Part shown: in pieces, positions 23,201-34,498 of the stretch
How positions within the stretch are numbered: position 1 is the first letter of the stretch
Layout of the letters: every line of letters begins with the position of its first letter
Translations under genes and position numbers: made by a program
The notes under the pieces: model-generated
The model's input: only the letters and a program-made list of their open reading frames with translations
The model's database searches: none
What the model was told of the DNA's origin: nothing
NCBI RefSeq assembly: GCF_963678635.1
Contig: NC_087071.1
Coordinates: 3,549,624-3,613,623, forward strand
DNA length: 64,000 nucleotides
Origin: Symsagittifera roscoffensis
Lineage: Eukaryota > Xenacoelomorpha > Acoela > Convolutidae
Direction: 5' to 3'

Positions 23201-25945
23201 GAGATCCGGCAGGGGGTTACGTGGAGATGTTGAAAGAGAGGAACTCCGCGAGAGGGCACCTGATGGCTTGGAGCGAGAAGCGAGCCATGCAGGAATATCT
23301 GAAAGGGCTTACGGAGAATTCTAACTTAAATCGGAAAGAATATGGCACGATAATGTCATCGGAAGCGAACGAAATTGGATTGGAAAAACTGCTAGAAATT
23401 TCTTGGAGGGCGGCCCTCCAGAGATACTTCGATGAAACGATGCATGCACCTGCAACGGTGGCAGCGTACCTAGCTCATCCGTGCACGAGAACTGGTCTAC
23501 AAGTACGATTAGCTTGGTGCTTGATGGGCATCAAGAAGGCGGAATATGAAGCCAGTTATGAATCGAAATCACGGGAACAGGAGCCAGAGTTGATTGAAGC
23601 TCTGCGAGCATTGATTTCAAAAGACGATTCTGCGATAGCATGGGCTAAGCGTAAGGATGCCCTTTGCTTTGTCAGGTTCGTGGTGGATCATATCCCCACT
23701 CCTGTCTTGGGAGAATGCATAAAGATCATTCGGCAAAAGGGAGTGGATGGCGAAAGAAACTTCCTTAGGGCACTAATGGAACTGTATCAGGATATGCCGT
23801 TGATTGTATCAAATAGGGAGTCGAATGACATGGAGAGCTACCGCAAGTTGGAAGAAGTGAGAAGATATTCCAACAAAGAATTGAAAGTGAACCGGGAGTT
23901 GATTGAAGCAGTCAGAGGACAAAAAGACTTTGCAACACTAGGGAAACTGAAATCGTTCCAATATGTGTCTGGCATACCGGGGATGGCGTATAATCCCTTC
24001 GTGAATGAAGAAGCCAGGGAAGCGTACTTCGACTATGAGCAAGTCGTGGTGCTCAACTTCTGGGTTGAACGGATTAAAGAAATCGGAATGCTGATGGTGG
24101 AACAACTCAAGCTGTGGGAATTATCTTGGAGGAAGCAGTGGTCGAACCCTCGATTCCCGAGCTGAAGTGGCAAGTGAGTTTTGATTGTGGTTCTTGGGAC
24201 GGTCCCTTGAAGACCAGTCTAGTAGCGATGTGGGAACTCATGAGGCCTTCTTGGTGTCCTCATCCTAACGCCGGCTTAATCTGGGACGTGACAGCGGATA
24301 TCATGTTAGACCGGGATGATGACGCGAGTCTACATGATCTGGCCATGATACACCATCTGCTGGCCATGAAGTTGACGAAGCGGAAGAGCAATCCATCCAC
24401 GGAGCTGTCTGAAGAAAGTCCATCGAGCAGTTGGTTGAAGCAAGGCACATGCTTTGCTCAACAAAGTGGGATGGAAAGGCATGTTTGCAACTTGGGACAC
24501 TGCCTGATTACGCTGAGTGAGCAGCATCGACAACTGGCACAATTGTACGGAAGATTGAGCATGTCAGATAAAAGTGCCATGGAGTTGGTCGCGGACTGCC
24601 ATGGGGTGACGGACGTAAACTTGATCACAGCCTTGGGATTTTGTAGCATGACGAGTTCGATAGAATCGCTTGAGCGCCTGAAGCGTGCCCATGAGCTAGT
24701 GACGTCCCTCAGCGTGGAAGTATTCCCTGGAGCATTACAGACAGAGCAGAAGATTGGAGGCTGGCGAGAAGCTCTAGAAAATGAAATGAATCTGAAGGAT
24801 AGTGAAGCCTATCACAGACCTACTGGTTCAAAATATCTGGTGGGTTCAAGCTCGTCGCCATATTGCAATAGTAGGTATCCTACGCACATGGTGGTGATGG
24901 ATGCGAGGACGCAGCAGGTGTTGGTTGACCAACTTTTCTGTGTGCCAAAGTGCGCGAGGTTGGCCAGACTGTCAGAAAGGTCATATGACTTGTTGGCGAA
25001 GGTCTTTCGCAGTCCCGAAGAGATCTGAAGGCGAGTTGCAAGACGTGGTGGGTGAAGAGTTCCTGAGACTGAACGAAGGTAATGTGAGTTACCCACTGAA
25101 TTCCCCACCATAGAAGAGAAGGATGATTTACACAGGATTCTAATGGAAGTGGAACCGTTGCTGGGAGCCTCAGGGTATCGGACCCGAAGGAACATAGTGG
25201 GAACCCATGGGGAGTATCCTTGCCACTGCTTGGCGCAGACGCTGTGGTACCCCAAACGCGGGAATCTGATGCTAGTATGGGATGTGGAGGAGTTGTACTC
25301 TACGGGGTTGCCCGATCAGAATCAACAAGTGCCAATGGTGGTGGTTAGTGCCATGCTGGCAGTTAGATGGTTGGAGGCTAACGCGGACACAAGTGAACAA
25401 GAAACGGCCGTGCCGACTCCTGAACAGCTGAGCAACGTGAAGATGAGTCGTGAATTGGATCTTTTCAGAACCACCTGCAAGGTTCTGAGAATATCTAAAG
25501 CCATTGAAAGAATATGGTCAAGGCAAAGATTGATGCCTTGGTTCCGTGCGGTGATGACATCATGGATGTATGAACGCGCGAAGCGTCACATGTCGAGGAA
25601 CACGGAAGCCTATCAATCTTTCCAGCTAGATTCCACCGGGAGCCTATAAGCGAGCATTTCTGACGCACAGAAACGCGGTCACCACGGCGGTGAAGCGAGT
25701 AGCTGGAGCGCCTTGTGTAACTGAAGATGAAAAGAAAGAGGTCTTAAGAGCTGACCTAGAACGAAATGTGAGCCTATGTCTTCACAACAGCTTTTGCAGA
25801 AGGTGAATGTGGACTTGCTACCTTGTTGCAAAGGGAGGCTGTTGGAACAGGAGAGTTGGGGCACGGCCCGCAACTCTATGGACATGTTAGAGAAAGTTCT
25901 GGAAGACAGTGACGCTGAAGATGAGGATGGAGAAGCGATGGAATG
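17262..25945 (+). pseudogene. Element B ORF2: giant SGNH-hydrolase polyprotein, broken
   Basis: Starts at ATG 17262 (context agaaATGG) and once ran to TGA 25943-25945. N-terminal about 130 residues match C ORF2, followed by a coiled coil (about 17740-17910), the SGNH domain (about 18310-18840), a second SGNH-like stretch (about 19730-20400), a long conserved middle (to about 21700) and the C-terminal half. The frame changes near 18040, 18310, 20120, 20600, 21110, 21730, 24150, 25030 and 25798, with stops such as TGA 18537-18539. Despite this, all SGNH signature residues remain. The C-terminal acidic tail is in a shifted frame after 25798. No signal peptide or membrane segment stands out, so I do not call it an envelope. 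Confidence 0.8.
18309..18845 (+). other. SGNH/GDSL hydrolase domain in B ORF2
   Basis: Block I IIGDSLS (Ser codon 18333-18335), a Gly in SFGGAS for block II, block III LGTND (Asn codon 18480-18482) and block V DGVHF (Asp 18762-18764, His 18771-18773). All four SGNH residues are kept. In other proteins this fold is an esterase, lipase or deacylase. A TGA at 18537 and a frame change before the domain break the copy. Confidence 0.75.
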
Positions 25946-26704
25946 AAGATGATGAACAAAGAGAACAAGTGAAGACGTGAGCAAGAAAAGAAGAGAAGGA
26001 GAAAAAACTTGATTGTCTTTGTGTGTTAAAACTTGAACCAATCAACCAAGTGTTGATTATTGAACTTGTTAAACTTTTTGTTTTGATCTAGTTTGGTCAG
26101 ACCAAACTACAATGTTGCAATTGCTAAAATTGTTGAAAGAAAAATTTAGTTATACTACTTATGTATATAAGGAACATAGGTGAGTATATTTACCTATTTA
26201 AACACGACTGAAGTTTTTAACCTATGTAAGACACAAATTCACTGTGTGGCGACATGGTAAGTTTGAGTAAACTTGCTCGAGAGGGTGAATAACTCAATAA
26301 CTTTCCTAGCCACAGAGTTTCTTAGTTTTAATATTGAAAGGACCGCATAAATGACTGATTCTACTTGGTGAGTGAAGTTAAGTTAATTTTAACGGGTGCG
26401 TGGCCGTGCCACGTCCCAATTTTTAATCACAAAGAGCGAAAAGAAGTTTTATGGCGAGATGACGTAAGTAGTCAGAAATTTTATCTAGGACACTCCTCAT
26501 GGTGCAAATTTTGCGAAAATGTTGAAGGCAGTGAGATGTAGTACGATGCCATTTGTGAACACCTAGTGAGTTGAGGTGGAGTAGATAAATTTCATTTTCT
26601 TATGCGATTTGTAAGATTGATTATAGAGAACTGGAGTACTACTTAACGATAACCCGGTGTTATGCGATCAATAGGGACATTGATGGAGACTTGTCCGGGG
26701 AGTA
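25946..26704 (+). other. Element B 3' UTR and polypurine tract
   Basis: About 760 bp of A/T-rich non-coding sequence, longer than and different from the 3' UTR of A, C and D. It ends with TTGTCCGGGGAGTA directly before the LTR TG; the GTCCGGGGAGT core (26693-26703) is the probable plus-strand primer. Confidence 0.75.
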
Positions 26705-27578
26705 TGTGCCATTCTGCCAGACTGGCACAGCACAACCTTCCGGCGACGTGAAAAAGAACTATTAAAGGCCTTATTAACGAAAAATTATTGCGAAGGAGGG
26801 TAGGAATATTCTAGAATTTTTATTTTTAAAATTTCGATCAGAAGAAGAATATTTCTCAGAAATACGAAAAACGGCCATTTTGACTGAAAAGGACGAAAAA
26901 ACAGAACAACGACAAGAATCGCCGAAAACAGTCGCACAAGAGACGAGAAATACGAAGCCTCTTATCGTGGCAACAACACACGATAAGAACCTTAGCTGTG
27001 AATATTAGTGGAGAGGGAGGCTTCAGTGGGGAAGAAATATACCACGGAACCCTCCCGGGACACAAATTGTAAGAGATAAGAGCGTTATCTCAGGAATATT
27101 ACGGGAGCGGAGGCTTGGTCCCCCAGAGACTGTTTTATGTGAAGGGACTGTATAAAACTGACTGTATAGCTACTTGAATGTCATAGATCTCTTAATTTAC
27201 ACCGGTATTATTTGATATTTCAGAATATGAGTAGAGGAAAAGGTCAATCCATCTCAAATGGATTTAATATAGAACTGTCACACAAAAACATATTAAAATA
27301 GGTTGTTCGAGCCGTGTTTTTAATAGCAATCACGTAGTCTGAGGATCCGACACTCAGCTATGTGGTTGTGTTCGCATGTAAACGAAAGCTGATCAAAAGT
27401 CGTTCGATTGATGGCCTAAAAATGTAACTTTTTACTTTGCGCTAGACAGACCAGAAAATCAACTGGCAAGGTCGAGACGATGAAAAACGAGTAGGATTAA
27501 GGTAACTGACGCCTGCCAGTCGTTAATAGGTACTTTTTCTACTCTCTGTCGCTGTGTAGTATTTGGGCGAATGTTACA
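26705..27578 (+). repeat. Element B 3' LTR
   Basis: 874 bp, direct repeat of 4219-5093 with roughly two dozen differences by eye. It keeps the TATA-like box, the hairpin (27246-27264) and the TGTTACA end. Confidence 0.93.
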
Positions 27579-28294
27579 CAAAATACGAAATAAAACAAGA
27601 GTAGAAATAAAACAAGAGTAGAGCTGTCTTATCCCGAAATAGGAGGAGAGATAATTGAGAGAAGAGAGGACAATTATTTGGAACGAACTAGAGTGAGCCT
27701 TCAATAGAAGGGTGGACAGCTTGAGTGTCCCAATGGTTCACACAAAAACTCCAATTCTAGAGACAGAACTTACTTCTGTTATTAAAACTGATTATTATCA
27801 AACTTATCTAATTTTATTATCTAATTCTCGAGTTGCTCACCATTTTAATTAATGCTCACCATTTTAATTACTCCTTGTACTCGAGTGCATCAACATGTGA
27901 GTTCCCAATTTAAATTTCTTGAGTGTATTTTATGATTGTTATCTTGAGATAAGGCGAGTTTTAGGTTGATCCATCTGAAATGGATCAAAGTTCCACTGTC
28001 CGATAAAAAATAATTTAACGGATTGTTCCGACCTTGTTTTTAACGGCGTTCGCGTATTTTGGGTATTTTGAGACCTAAGTATGGGGACGTTCTTATTTTC
28101 TAGAGTGGGGGATATTTTGGTAATAGCCTTTAAGCTGTAACGGGTTCTAGTCTCATGTCGCAAGCGAACAGAATTGGCTCCGACCGTTCTTGAGGTAGAA
28201 AAACACAAGAGATAGTGTCCCTGACTCTTGAGCCATTGGTTATAGGGCCTATCTTTCTTGGGCCTCATGTGTGGTGAAGTAGGCGACTGTTACA
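27579..28294 (+). repeat. Element A 3' LTR, second part
   Basis: Continues the LTR interrupted at 4218 and ends GGCGACTGTTACA like the C LTRs. It contains the 9-bp-stem hairpin (27966-27988) and a short internal duplication of aaataaaacaagagtag (about 27588-27622). About 55 bp present in the C and D LTRs are missing at the B insertion point. Confidence 0.85.
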
Positions 28295-29824
28295 GTCCAT
28301 CGAGCAGTTGGTTGAAGCAAGGCACATGCTTTGCTCAACAAAGTGGGATGGAAAGGCATGTTTGCAACTTGGGACACTGCCTGATTACGCTGAGTGAGCA
28401 GCATCGACAACTGGCACAATTGTACGGAAGATTGAGCATGTCAGATAAAAGTGCCATGGAGTTGGTCGCGGACTGCCATGGGGTGACGGACGTAAACTTG
28501 ATCACAGCCTTGGGATTTTGTAGCATGACGAGTTCGATAGAATCGCTTGAGCGCCTGAAGCGTGCCCATGAGCTAGTGACGTCCCTCAGCGTGGAAGTAT
28601 TCCCTGGAGCATTACAGACAGAGCAGAAGATTGGAGGCTGGCGAGAAGCTCTAGAAAATGAAATGAATCTGAAGGATAGTGAAGCCTATCACAGACCTAC
28701 TGGTTCAAAATATCTGGTGGGTTCAAGCTCGTCGCCATATTGCAATAGTAGGTATCCTACGCACATGGTGGTGATGGATGCGAGGACGCAGCAGGTGTTG
28801 GTTGACCAACTTTTCTGTGTGCCAAAGTGCGCGAGGTTGGCCAGACTGTCAGAAAGGTCATATGACTTGTTGGCGAAGGTCTTTCGCAGTCCCGAAGAGA
28901 TCTGAAGGCGAGTTGCAAGACGTGGTGGGTGAAGAGTTCCTGAGACTGAACGAAGGTAATGTGAGTTACCCACTGAATTCCCCACCATAGAAGAGAAGGA
29001 TGATTTACACAGGATTCTAATGGAAGTGGAACCGTTGCTGGGAGCCTCAGGGTATCGGACCCGAAGGAACATAGTGGGAACCCATGGGGAGTATCCTTGC
29101 CACTGCTTGGCGCAGACGCTGTGGTACCCCAAACGCGGGAATCTGATGCTAGTATGGGATGTGGAGGAGTTGTACTCTACGGGGTTGCCCGATCAGAATC
29201 AACAAGTGCCAATGGTGGTGGTTAGTGCCATGCTGGCAGTTAGATGGTTGGAGGCTAACGCGGACACAAGTGAACAAGAAACGGCCGTGCCGACTCCTGA
29301 ACAGCTGAGCAACGTGAAGATGAGTCGTGAATTGGATCTTTTCAGAACCACCTGCAAGGTTCTGAGAATATCTAAAGCCATTGAAAGAATATGGTCAAGG
29401 CAAAGATTGATGCCTTGGTTCCGTGCGGTGATGACATCATGGATGTATGAACGCGCGAAGCGTCACATGTCGAGGAACACGGAAGCCTATCAATCTTTCC
29501 AGCTAGATATAGGACCGGGAGCCTATAAGCGAGCATTTCTGACGCACAGAAACGCGGTCACCACGGCGGTGAAGCGAGTAGCTGGAGCGCCTTGTGTAAC
29601 TGAAGATGAAAAGAAAGAGGTCTTAAGAGCTGACCTAGAACGAAATGTGAGCCTATGTCTTCACAACAGCTTTTGCAGAAGGTGAATGTGGACTTGCTAC
29701 CTTGTTGCAAAGGGAGGCTGTTGGAACAGGAGAGTTGGGGCACGGCCCGCAACTCTATGGACATGTTAGAGAAAGTTCTGGAAGACAGTGACGCTGAAGA
29801 TGAGGATGGAGAAGCGATGGAATG
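28295..29824 (+). pseudogene. Duplicated C-terminal fragment of B ORF2
   Basis: Repeats 24418-25945. Open stretches are 28295-28905 and 29020-29685, separated by the same frameshift as unit 1. Near 29507-29520 it keeps the sequence expected from the A, C and D copies (an IGP-type codon triplet), whereas unit 1 has a shorter altered version there that ends its frame at 25649, so unit 2 is the more ancestral at this point. No promoter or start codon of its own is evident. Confidence 0.85.
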
Positions 29825-32173
29825 AAGATGATGAACAAAGAGAACAAGTGAAGACGTGAGCAAGAAAAGAAGAGAAGGAGAAAAAACTTGATTGTCTTTG
29901 TGTGTTAAAACTTGAACCAATCAACCAAGTGTTGATTATTGAACTTGTTAAACTTTTTGTTTTGATCTAGTTTGGTCAGACCAAACTACAATGTTGCAAT
30001 TGCTAAAATTGTTGAAAGAAAAATTTAGTTATACTACTTATGTATATAAGGAACATAGGTGAGTATATTTACCTATTTAAACACGACTGAAGTTTTTAAC
30101 CTATGTAAGACACAAATTCACTGTGTGGCGACATGGTAAGTTTGAGTAAACTTGCTCGAGAGGGTGAATAACTCAATAACTTTCCTAGCCACAGAGTTTC
30201 TTAGTTTTAATATTGAAAGGACCGCATAAATGACTGATTCTACTTGGTGAGTGAAGTTAAGTTAATTTTAACGGGTGCGTGGCCGTGCCACGTCCCAATT
30301 TTTAATCACAAAGAGCGAAAAGAAGTTTTATGGCGAGATGACGTAAGTAGTCAGAAATTTTATCTAGGACACTCCTCATGGTGCAAATTTTGCGAAAATG
30401 TTGAAGGCAGTGAGATGTAGTACGATGCCATTTGTGAACACCTAGTGAGTTGAGGTGGAGTAGATAAATTTCATTTTCTTATGCGATTTGTAAGATTGAT
30501 TATAGAGAACTGGAGTACTACTTAACGATAACCCGGTGTTATGCGATCAATAGGGACATTGATGGAGACTTGTCCGGGGAGTATGTGCCATTCTGCCAGA
30601 CTGGCACAGCACAACCTTCCGGCGACGTGAAAAAGAACTATTAAAGGCCTTATTAACGAAAAATTATTGCGAAGGAGGGTAGGAATATTCTAGAATTTTT
30701 ATTTTTAAAATTTCGATCAGAAGAAGAATATTTCTCAGAAATACGAAAAACGGCCATTTTGACTGAAAAGGACGAAAAAACAGAACAACGACAAGAATCG
30801 CCGAAAACAGTCGCACAAGAGACGAGAAATACGAAGCCTCTTATCGTGGCAACAACACACGATAAGAACCTTAGCTGTGAATATTAGTGGAGAGGGAGGC
30901 TTCAGTGGGGAAGAAATATACCACGGAACCCTCCCGGGACACAAATTGTAAGAGATAAGAGCGTTATCTCAGGAATATTACGGGAGCGGAGGCTTGGTCC
31001 CCCAGAGACTGTTTTATGTGAAGGGACTGTATAAAACTGACTGTATAGCTACTTGAATGTCATAGATCTCTTAATTTACACCGGTATTATTTGATATTTC
31101 AGAATATGAGTAGAGGAAAAGGTCAATCCATCTCAAATGGATTTAATATAGAACTGTCACACAAAAACATATTAAAATAGGTTGTTCGAGCCGTGTTTTT
31201 AATAGCAATCACGTAGTCTGAGGATCCGACACTCAGCTATGTGGTTGTGTTCGCATGTAAACGAAAGCTGATCAAAAGTCGTTCGATTGATGGCCTAAAA
31301 ATGTAACTTTTTACTTTGCGCTAGACAGACCAGAAAATCAACTGGCAAGGTCGAGACGATGAAAAACGAGTAGGATTAAGGTAACTGACGCCTGCCAGTC
31401 GTTAATAGGTACTTTTTCTACGCTCTGTCGCTGTGTAGTATTTGGGCGAATGTTACACAAAATACGAAATAAAACAAGAGTAGAAATAAAACAAGAGTAG
31501 AGCTGTCTTATCCCGAAATAGGAGGAGAGATAATTGAGAGAAGAGAGGACAATTATTTGGAACGAACTAGAGTGAGCCTTCAATAGAAGGGTGGACAGCT
31601 TGAGTGTCCCAATGGTTCACACAAAAACTCCAATTCTAGAGACAGAACTTACTTCTGTTATTAAAACTGATTATTATCAAACTTATCTAATTTTATTATC
31701 TAATTCTCGAGTTGCTCACCATTTTAATTAATGCTCACCATTTTAATTACTCCTTGTACTCGAGTGCATCAACATGTGAGTTCCCAATTTAAATTTCTTG
31801 AGTGTATTTTATGATTGTTATCTTGAGATAAGGCGAGTTTTAGGTTGATCCATCTGAAATGGATCAAAGTTCCACTGTCCGATAAAAAATAATTTAACGG
31901 ATTGTTCCGACCCTGTTTTTAACGGCGTTCGCGTATTTTGGGTATTTTGAGACCTAAGTATGGGGACGTTCTTATTTTCTAGAGTGGGGGATATTTTGGT
32001 AATAGCCTTTAAGCTGTAACGGGTTCTAGTCTCATGTCGCAAGCGAACAGAATTGGCTCCGACCGTTCTTGAGGTAGAAAAACACAAGAGATAGTGTCCC
32101 TGACTCTTGAGCCATTGGTTATAGGGCCTATCTTTCTTGGGCCTCATGTGTGGTGAAGTAGGCGACTGTTACA
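29825..32173 (+). repeat. Duplicated B 3' UTR, B LTR (30584-31457) and LTR A remainder (31458-32173)
   Basis: Non-coding 2.3 kb, identical in order to 25946-28294. It includes a complete B-type LTR, so the locus has three B LTR copies. The polypurine core GTCCGGGGAGT recurs at 30572-30582. Confidence 0.9.
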
Positions 32174-32276
32174 GTCCAAACATTTAACATGGACAACCCA
32201 TATTGACTCAAGAATGTCGAAAGCGAATAAAACGTTCTATTGCATCCACAGAAACTTAGAATTCAAAGTCAAAATG
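32174..32276. other. Short unique segment between the two nests
   Basis: About 103 bp that match nothing else in the window. It is the only stretch that could be original host DNA, lying between the 3' ends of the two outer elements A (plus) and D (minus). No coding potential. Confidence 0.6.
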
Positions 32277-32939
32277 TGTAACAGTCGCCTATTTCAGTCA
32301 CATATGAGGCTTAAGAAAAATAGGCCCTATAACCATTGGCTCAAGAGTCAGGGACACTATCTCTTGTGTTTTTCTACCTCAAGAATGGTCTGAGCCAATT
32401 CGGTTCGCTTGCGACATGAGACTAGAACCCGTTAAACCTTAAAAGCTACTACCAAAATATCTCCCCCACTCTAGAAAAATAGAACGTCCCCATACTTAGG
32501 TCTCGAAATACCCAAAATACATGAACGCCGTTAAAAACAGGTTCGGAACAATCCGTTAAGTTACTCTTTATTGGACAGTGGAACTTTGATCCATTTCAGA
32601 TGGATCAACCTAAAACTCGCCTTATCTCAACATAACAATCATAAAATACACTCAAGAAATTTAAATTGGGAACTCACATGTCGATGCGCTCGAGTACAAG
32701 GAGTAATTAAAAGGGCAAGCAACTCGAGAATTAGATAATATAACTAAATAAGTTTGATGCTAATCAGTTTCAATGACAGAAGTAAGTTCTGTCTCTAGAA
32801 TTGGAGTTTTTGGGTGTGAACTATTAGGACACTCAAGCTGTCCGCCTTTCCATTGAAGGTTCACTCTAGTTCGTTCCAAATAATCGTCCTCTCTTCTCTC
32901 AATTGCCTCTCCTCCTATTTCGGGATAAGACAGCTCTAC
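32277..32939 (-). repeat. Element D 3' LTR, distal part (interrupted by element C)
   Basis: Reverse complement of the A/C-type LTR from its TGTTACA end (read here as TGTAACAGTC) to the point where C inserted. It resumes at 57544. The hairpin is present near 32588-32610. Confidence 0.9.
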
Positions 32940-32956
32940 TGTGCCAGTCGGTCATG

Positions 32957-33028
32957 TCTGGAAGTTTAACCTTGAGAATGTCTGGAAGTTTAACCTTGAG
33001 AATATCTGGAAGTTTAACCTTGAAAAAA
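32957..33028 (+). repeat. 24-bp U3 repeat, three copies (C LTR)
   Basis: The unit tctggaagtttaaccttgag plus four bases starts at 32957, 32981 and 33005. LTRs A and D have one copy. The 3' LTR of C has the same three copies (56627-56698), so the expansion was present before the last transposition. Confidence 0.85.
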
Positions 33029-33544
33029 AACGTAATTTTGGAGTGAAGTTTTAATTTTAAAAATTTCGAATGGGGCCTGTCATGCTCAGTTTTCTCGAAC
33101 CAACTGAAAGTGCAAAATGAAAAATCAGAACGACCGAATTAACAATTGCGGAAAACTACTCAAGAAAACGGCAGGAAATTGCTATTCGCAATTTCTCGAC
33201 ATGAAATAATAATAGAGTAGAGCTGTCTTATCCCGAAAACAGGAGAAAAGAATACTGACTTGAGAAAGGACTACTATTCGAATGGAACAGAGTGGACCTT
33301 CAATGGAAGAGGGGACAACTCGAGTGTCCTAATGGTCCATACGAAAACTTTGATTCTTGAGACAGAACTTGATTCTGTTCTTAAAACTAATTAGCCTCAA
33401 ACTTATTTAGTTATATTACTTAATTCTCAAGCTGCTTATCTTATAATTACTCCTTATACTCAAGTGCATCGACATGTGAGTTCTCAATTTAATTTTCTCG
33501 AGTGTATTTTATGATAGTTATGTTGAGATAAGGCGAGTTTTAGG

Positions 33545-33586
33545 TTGATCCATCTGAAATGGATCAAAGTTCCACTGTCCAATAAA
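33545..33586 (+). promoter_or_regulatory. LTR hairpin and poly(A) signal (C 5' LTR)
   Basis: TTGATCCAT-CTGAA-ATGGATCAA (33545-33567) forms a 9-bp stem and is followed 14 nt later by AATAAA (33581-33586) and then a T-rich stretch near 33617. The copy at 57215-57256 in the 3' LTR would act in 3' end formation. Confidence 0.6.
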
Positions 33587-33884
33587 AAGTAACTAAGCGG
33601 ATTGTTCCGACCCGGTTTTTAACGGCGTTCATGTATTTTGGGTATTTCGAGACCTAAGTATGGGGACGTTCTTATTTCTAGAGTGGGGGGTATTTTGGTA
33701 GTGGCCTTTAAGCTGTAACGGGTTCTAGTCTCATGTCGCAAGCGAACCGAATTGGCTCCGACCGTACTTGAGGTGGAAAAACACAAGAGATAGTGTCCCT
33801 GACTCTTGAGCCAATGGTTATAGGGCCTATTTTTCTTAAGCCTCATATATGACTAAAGTAGGCGACTGTTACATAGTGTTTTTA

Positions 33885-33899
33885 TGGCGCTCCTGGGTG
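33885..33899 (+). promoter_or_regulatory. Element C primer-binding site
   Basis: TGGCGCTCCTGGGTG, 11 nt after the LTR end, identical to 5106-5120 in B. The sequence around it has diverged, which supports selection on this 15-mer. Confidence 0.65.
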
Positions 33900-34371
33900 T
33901 TTTTACGACATCATGACTACGGAGTCGAACCCACTTGACACAGCTCCGGGCTACATGCCCATTCTAGAGTACCGGTGGTACGGTTCAGCGGGAACGTGTA
34001 AACCTTCCGGTTGTACCGTGATAGCTTTTTAAGAAAACTCGAGAAAACTTCCTGGTACGCTCTCCGAACGAGGCTTAGCTAACCGAGTAAGGGGGGGCAA
34101 CTAGGGGGACAAAAACAAGAGAAAAAAGACAAAAAGCGAAACAAAAAACCAAAAAAAAAAGAAAAAAGAACAAAAACCATAAAACGGAAAAAGACAGTGA
34201 CTTTGACACCAGATTAGTTGGATCAAACCTTTATATTAATTAAATAGTATACCCATACTGTTTTATAAGACCGATCGTTTCGATCAATCTAGCAATTTAA
34301 ACCAGTGACTTAATTAATGGGCCCGAGAGGGGGGCGTTGTTAAAGGTTTTCAGATAGATTGCAACCCAACC

Positions 34372-34498
34372 GGACCACTAGGAGACTTGACCGGAAAGGG
34401 TGACCAGTCGAGTGGGAAAGTGGTTCACAAGGATCGGAACGGACCACTAGGAGACTTGATTGGAAGAGGTGACCAGTCGAGTGGGAAAGTGGTTCAGC
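34372..34498 (+). repeat. 69-bp two-copy tandem repeat in the C leader
   Basis: ggaccactaggagacttga at 34372 recurs at 34441 with the shared block gaccagtcgagtgggaaag. Confidence 0.8.

Larger units (their letters stand above)
4219..27578 (+). mobile_element. Element B: full-length 23.4-kb Ty3/gypsy LTR retrotransposon, nested in A
   Basis: Bounded by LTRs 4219-5093 and 26705-27578 with TG...CA ends. Inside are a primer-binding site, a long leader, gag-pro-pol ending in a macro domain, a giant ORF2 with an SGNH hydrolase domain, and a polypurine tract. The flanks are both LTR A, which resumes after B. CAA is repeated at both edges (4216-4218, 27579-27581), but about 55 bp of LTR A relative to its relatives is missing at the site, so this duplication is only tentative. 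The LTRs differ by about 2.5-3% by eye and the coding region has many frameshifts and stops, so B is not autonomous. Confidence 0.92.
24418..28294 (+). repeat. Tandem duplication, unit 1 (3,877 bp)
   Basis: Runs from inside B ORF2 through the B 3' UTR, the B 3' LTR and the rest of LTR A. Unit 2 (28295-32173) is nearly identical, with a handful of substitutions and a 2-bp length difference at about 25631. Confidence 0.93.
28295..32173 (+). repeat. Tandem duplication, unit 2 (3,879 bp)
   Basis: Second copy of 24418-28294. It contains ORF2 fragments (28295-29824), the B 3' UTR, a B LTR (30584-31457) and the LTR A remainder (31458-32173). The 5-bp word GTCCA starts unit 1, starts unit 2 and follows unit 2 (32174-32178), so the duplication probably arose at this microhomology. 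The near identity dates it after the insertion of B. Confidence 0.93.
32940..33873 (+). repeat. Element C 5' LTR
   Basis: 934 bp, TGTGCCAGTCGG...GGCGACTGTTACA. It contains a triplicated 24-bp U3 unit (32957-33028), a possible weak TATA box (33442-33447), the hairpin (33545-33567) and AATAAA (33581-33586) followed by a T-rich stretch. Confidence 0.95.

Noticed and set aside
4216-27581. CAA at both edges of B as a firm target-site duplication
   Set aside because: About 55 bp of LTR A are missing at the site, so the empty site cannot be compared; three bases may match by chance. Kept as tentative support only.
32174-32276. Unique segment as a host exon or small RNA gene
   Set aside because: About 100 bp, no open frame of note, no tRNA-like cloverleaf or promoter boxes seen.
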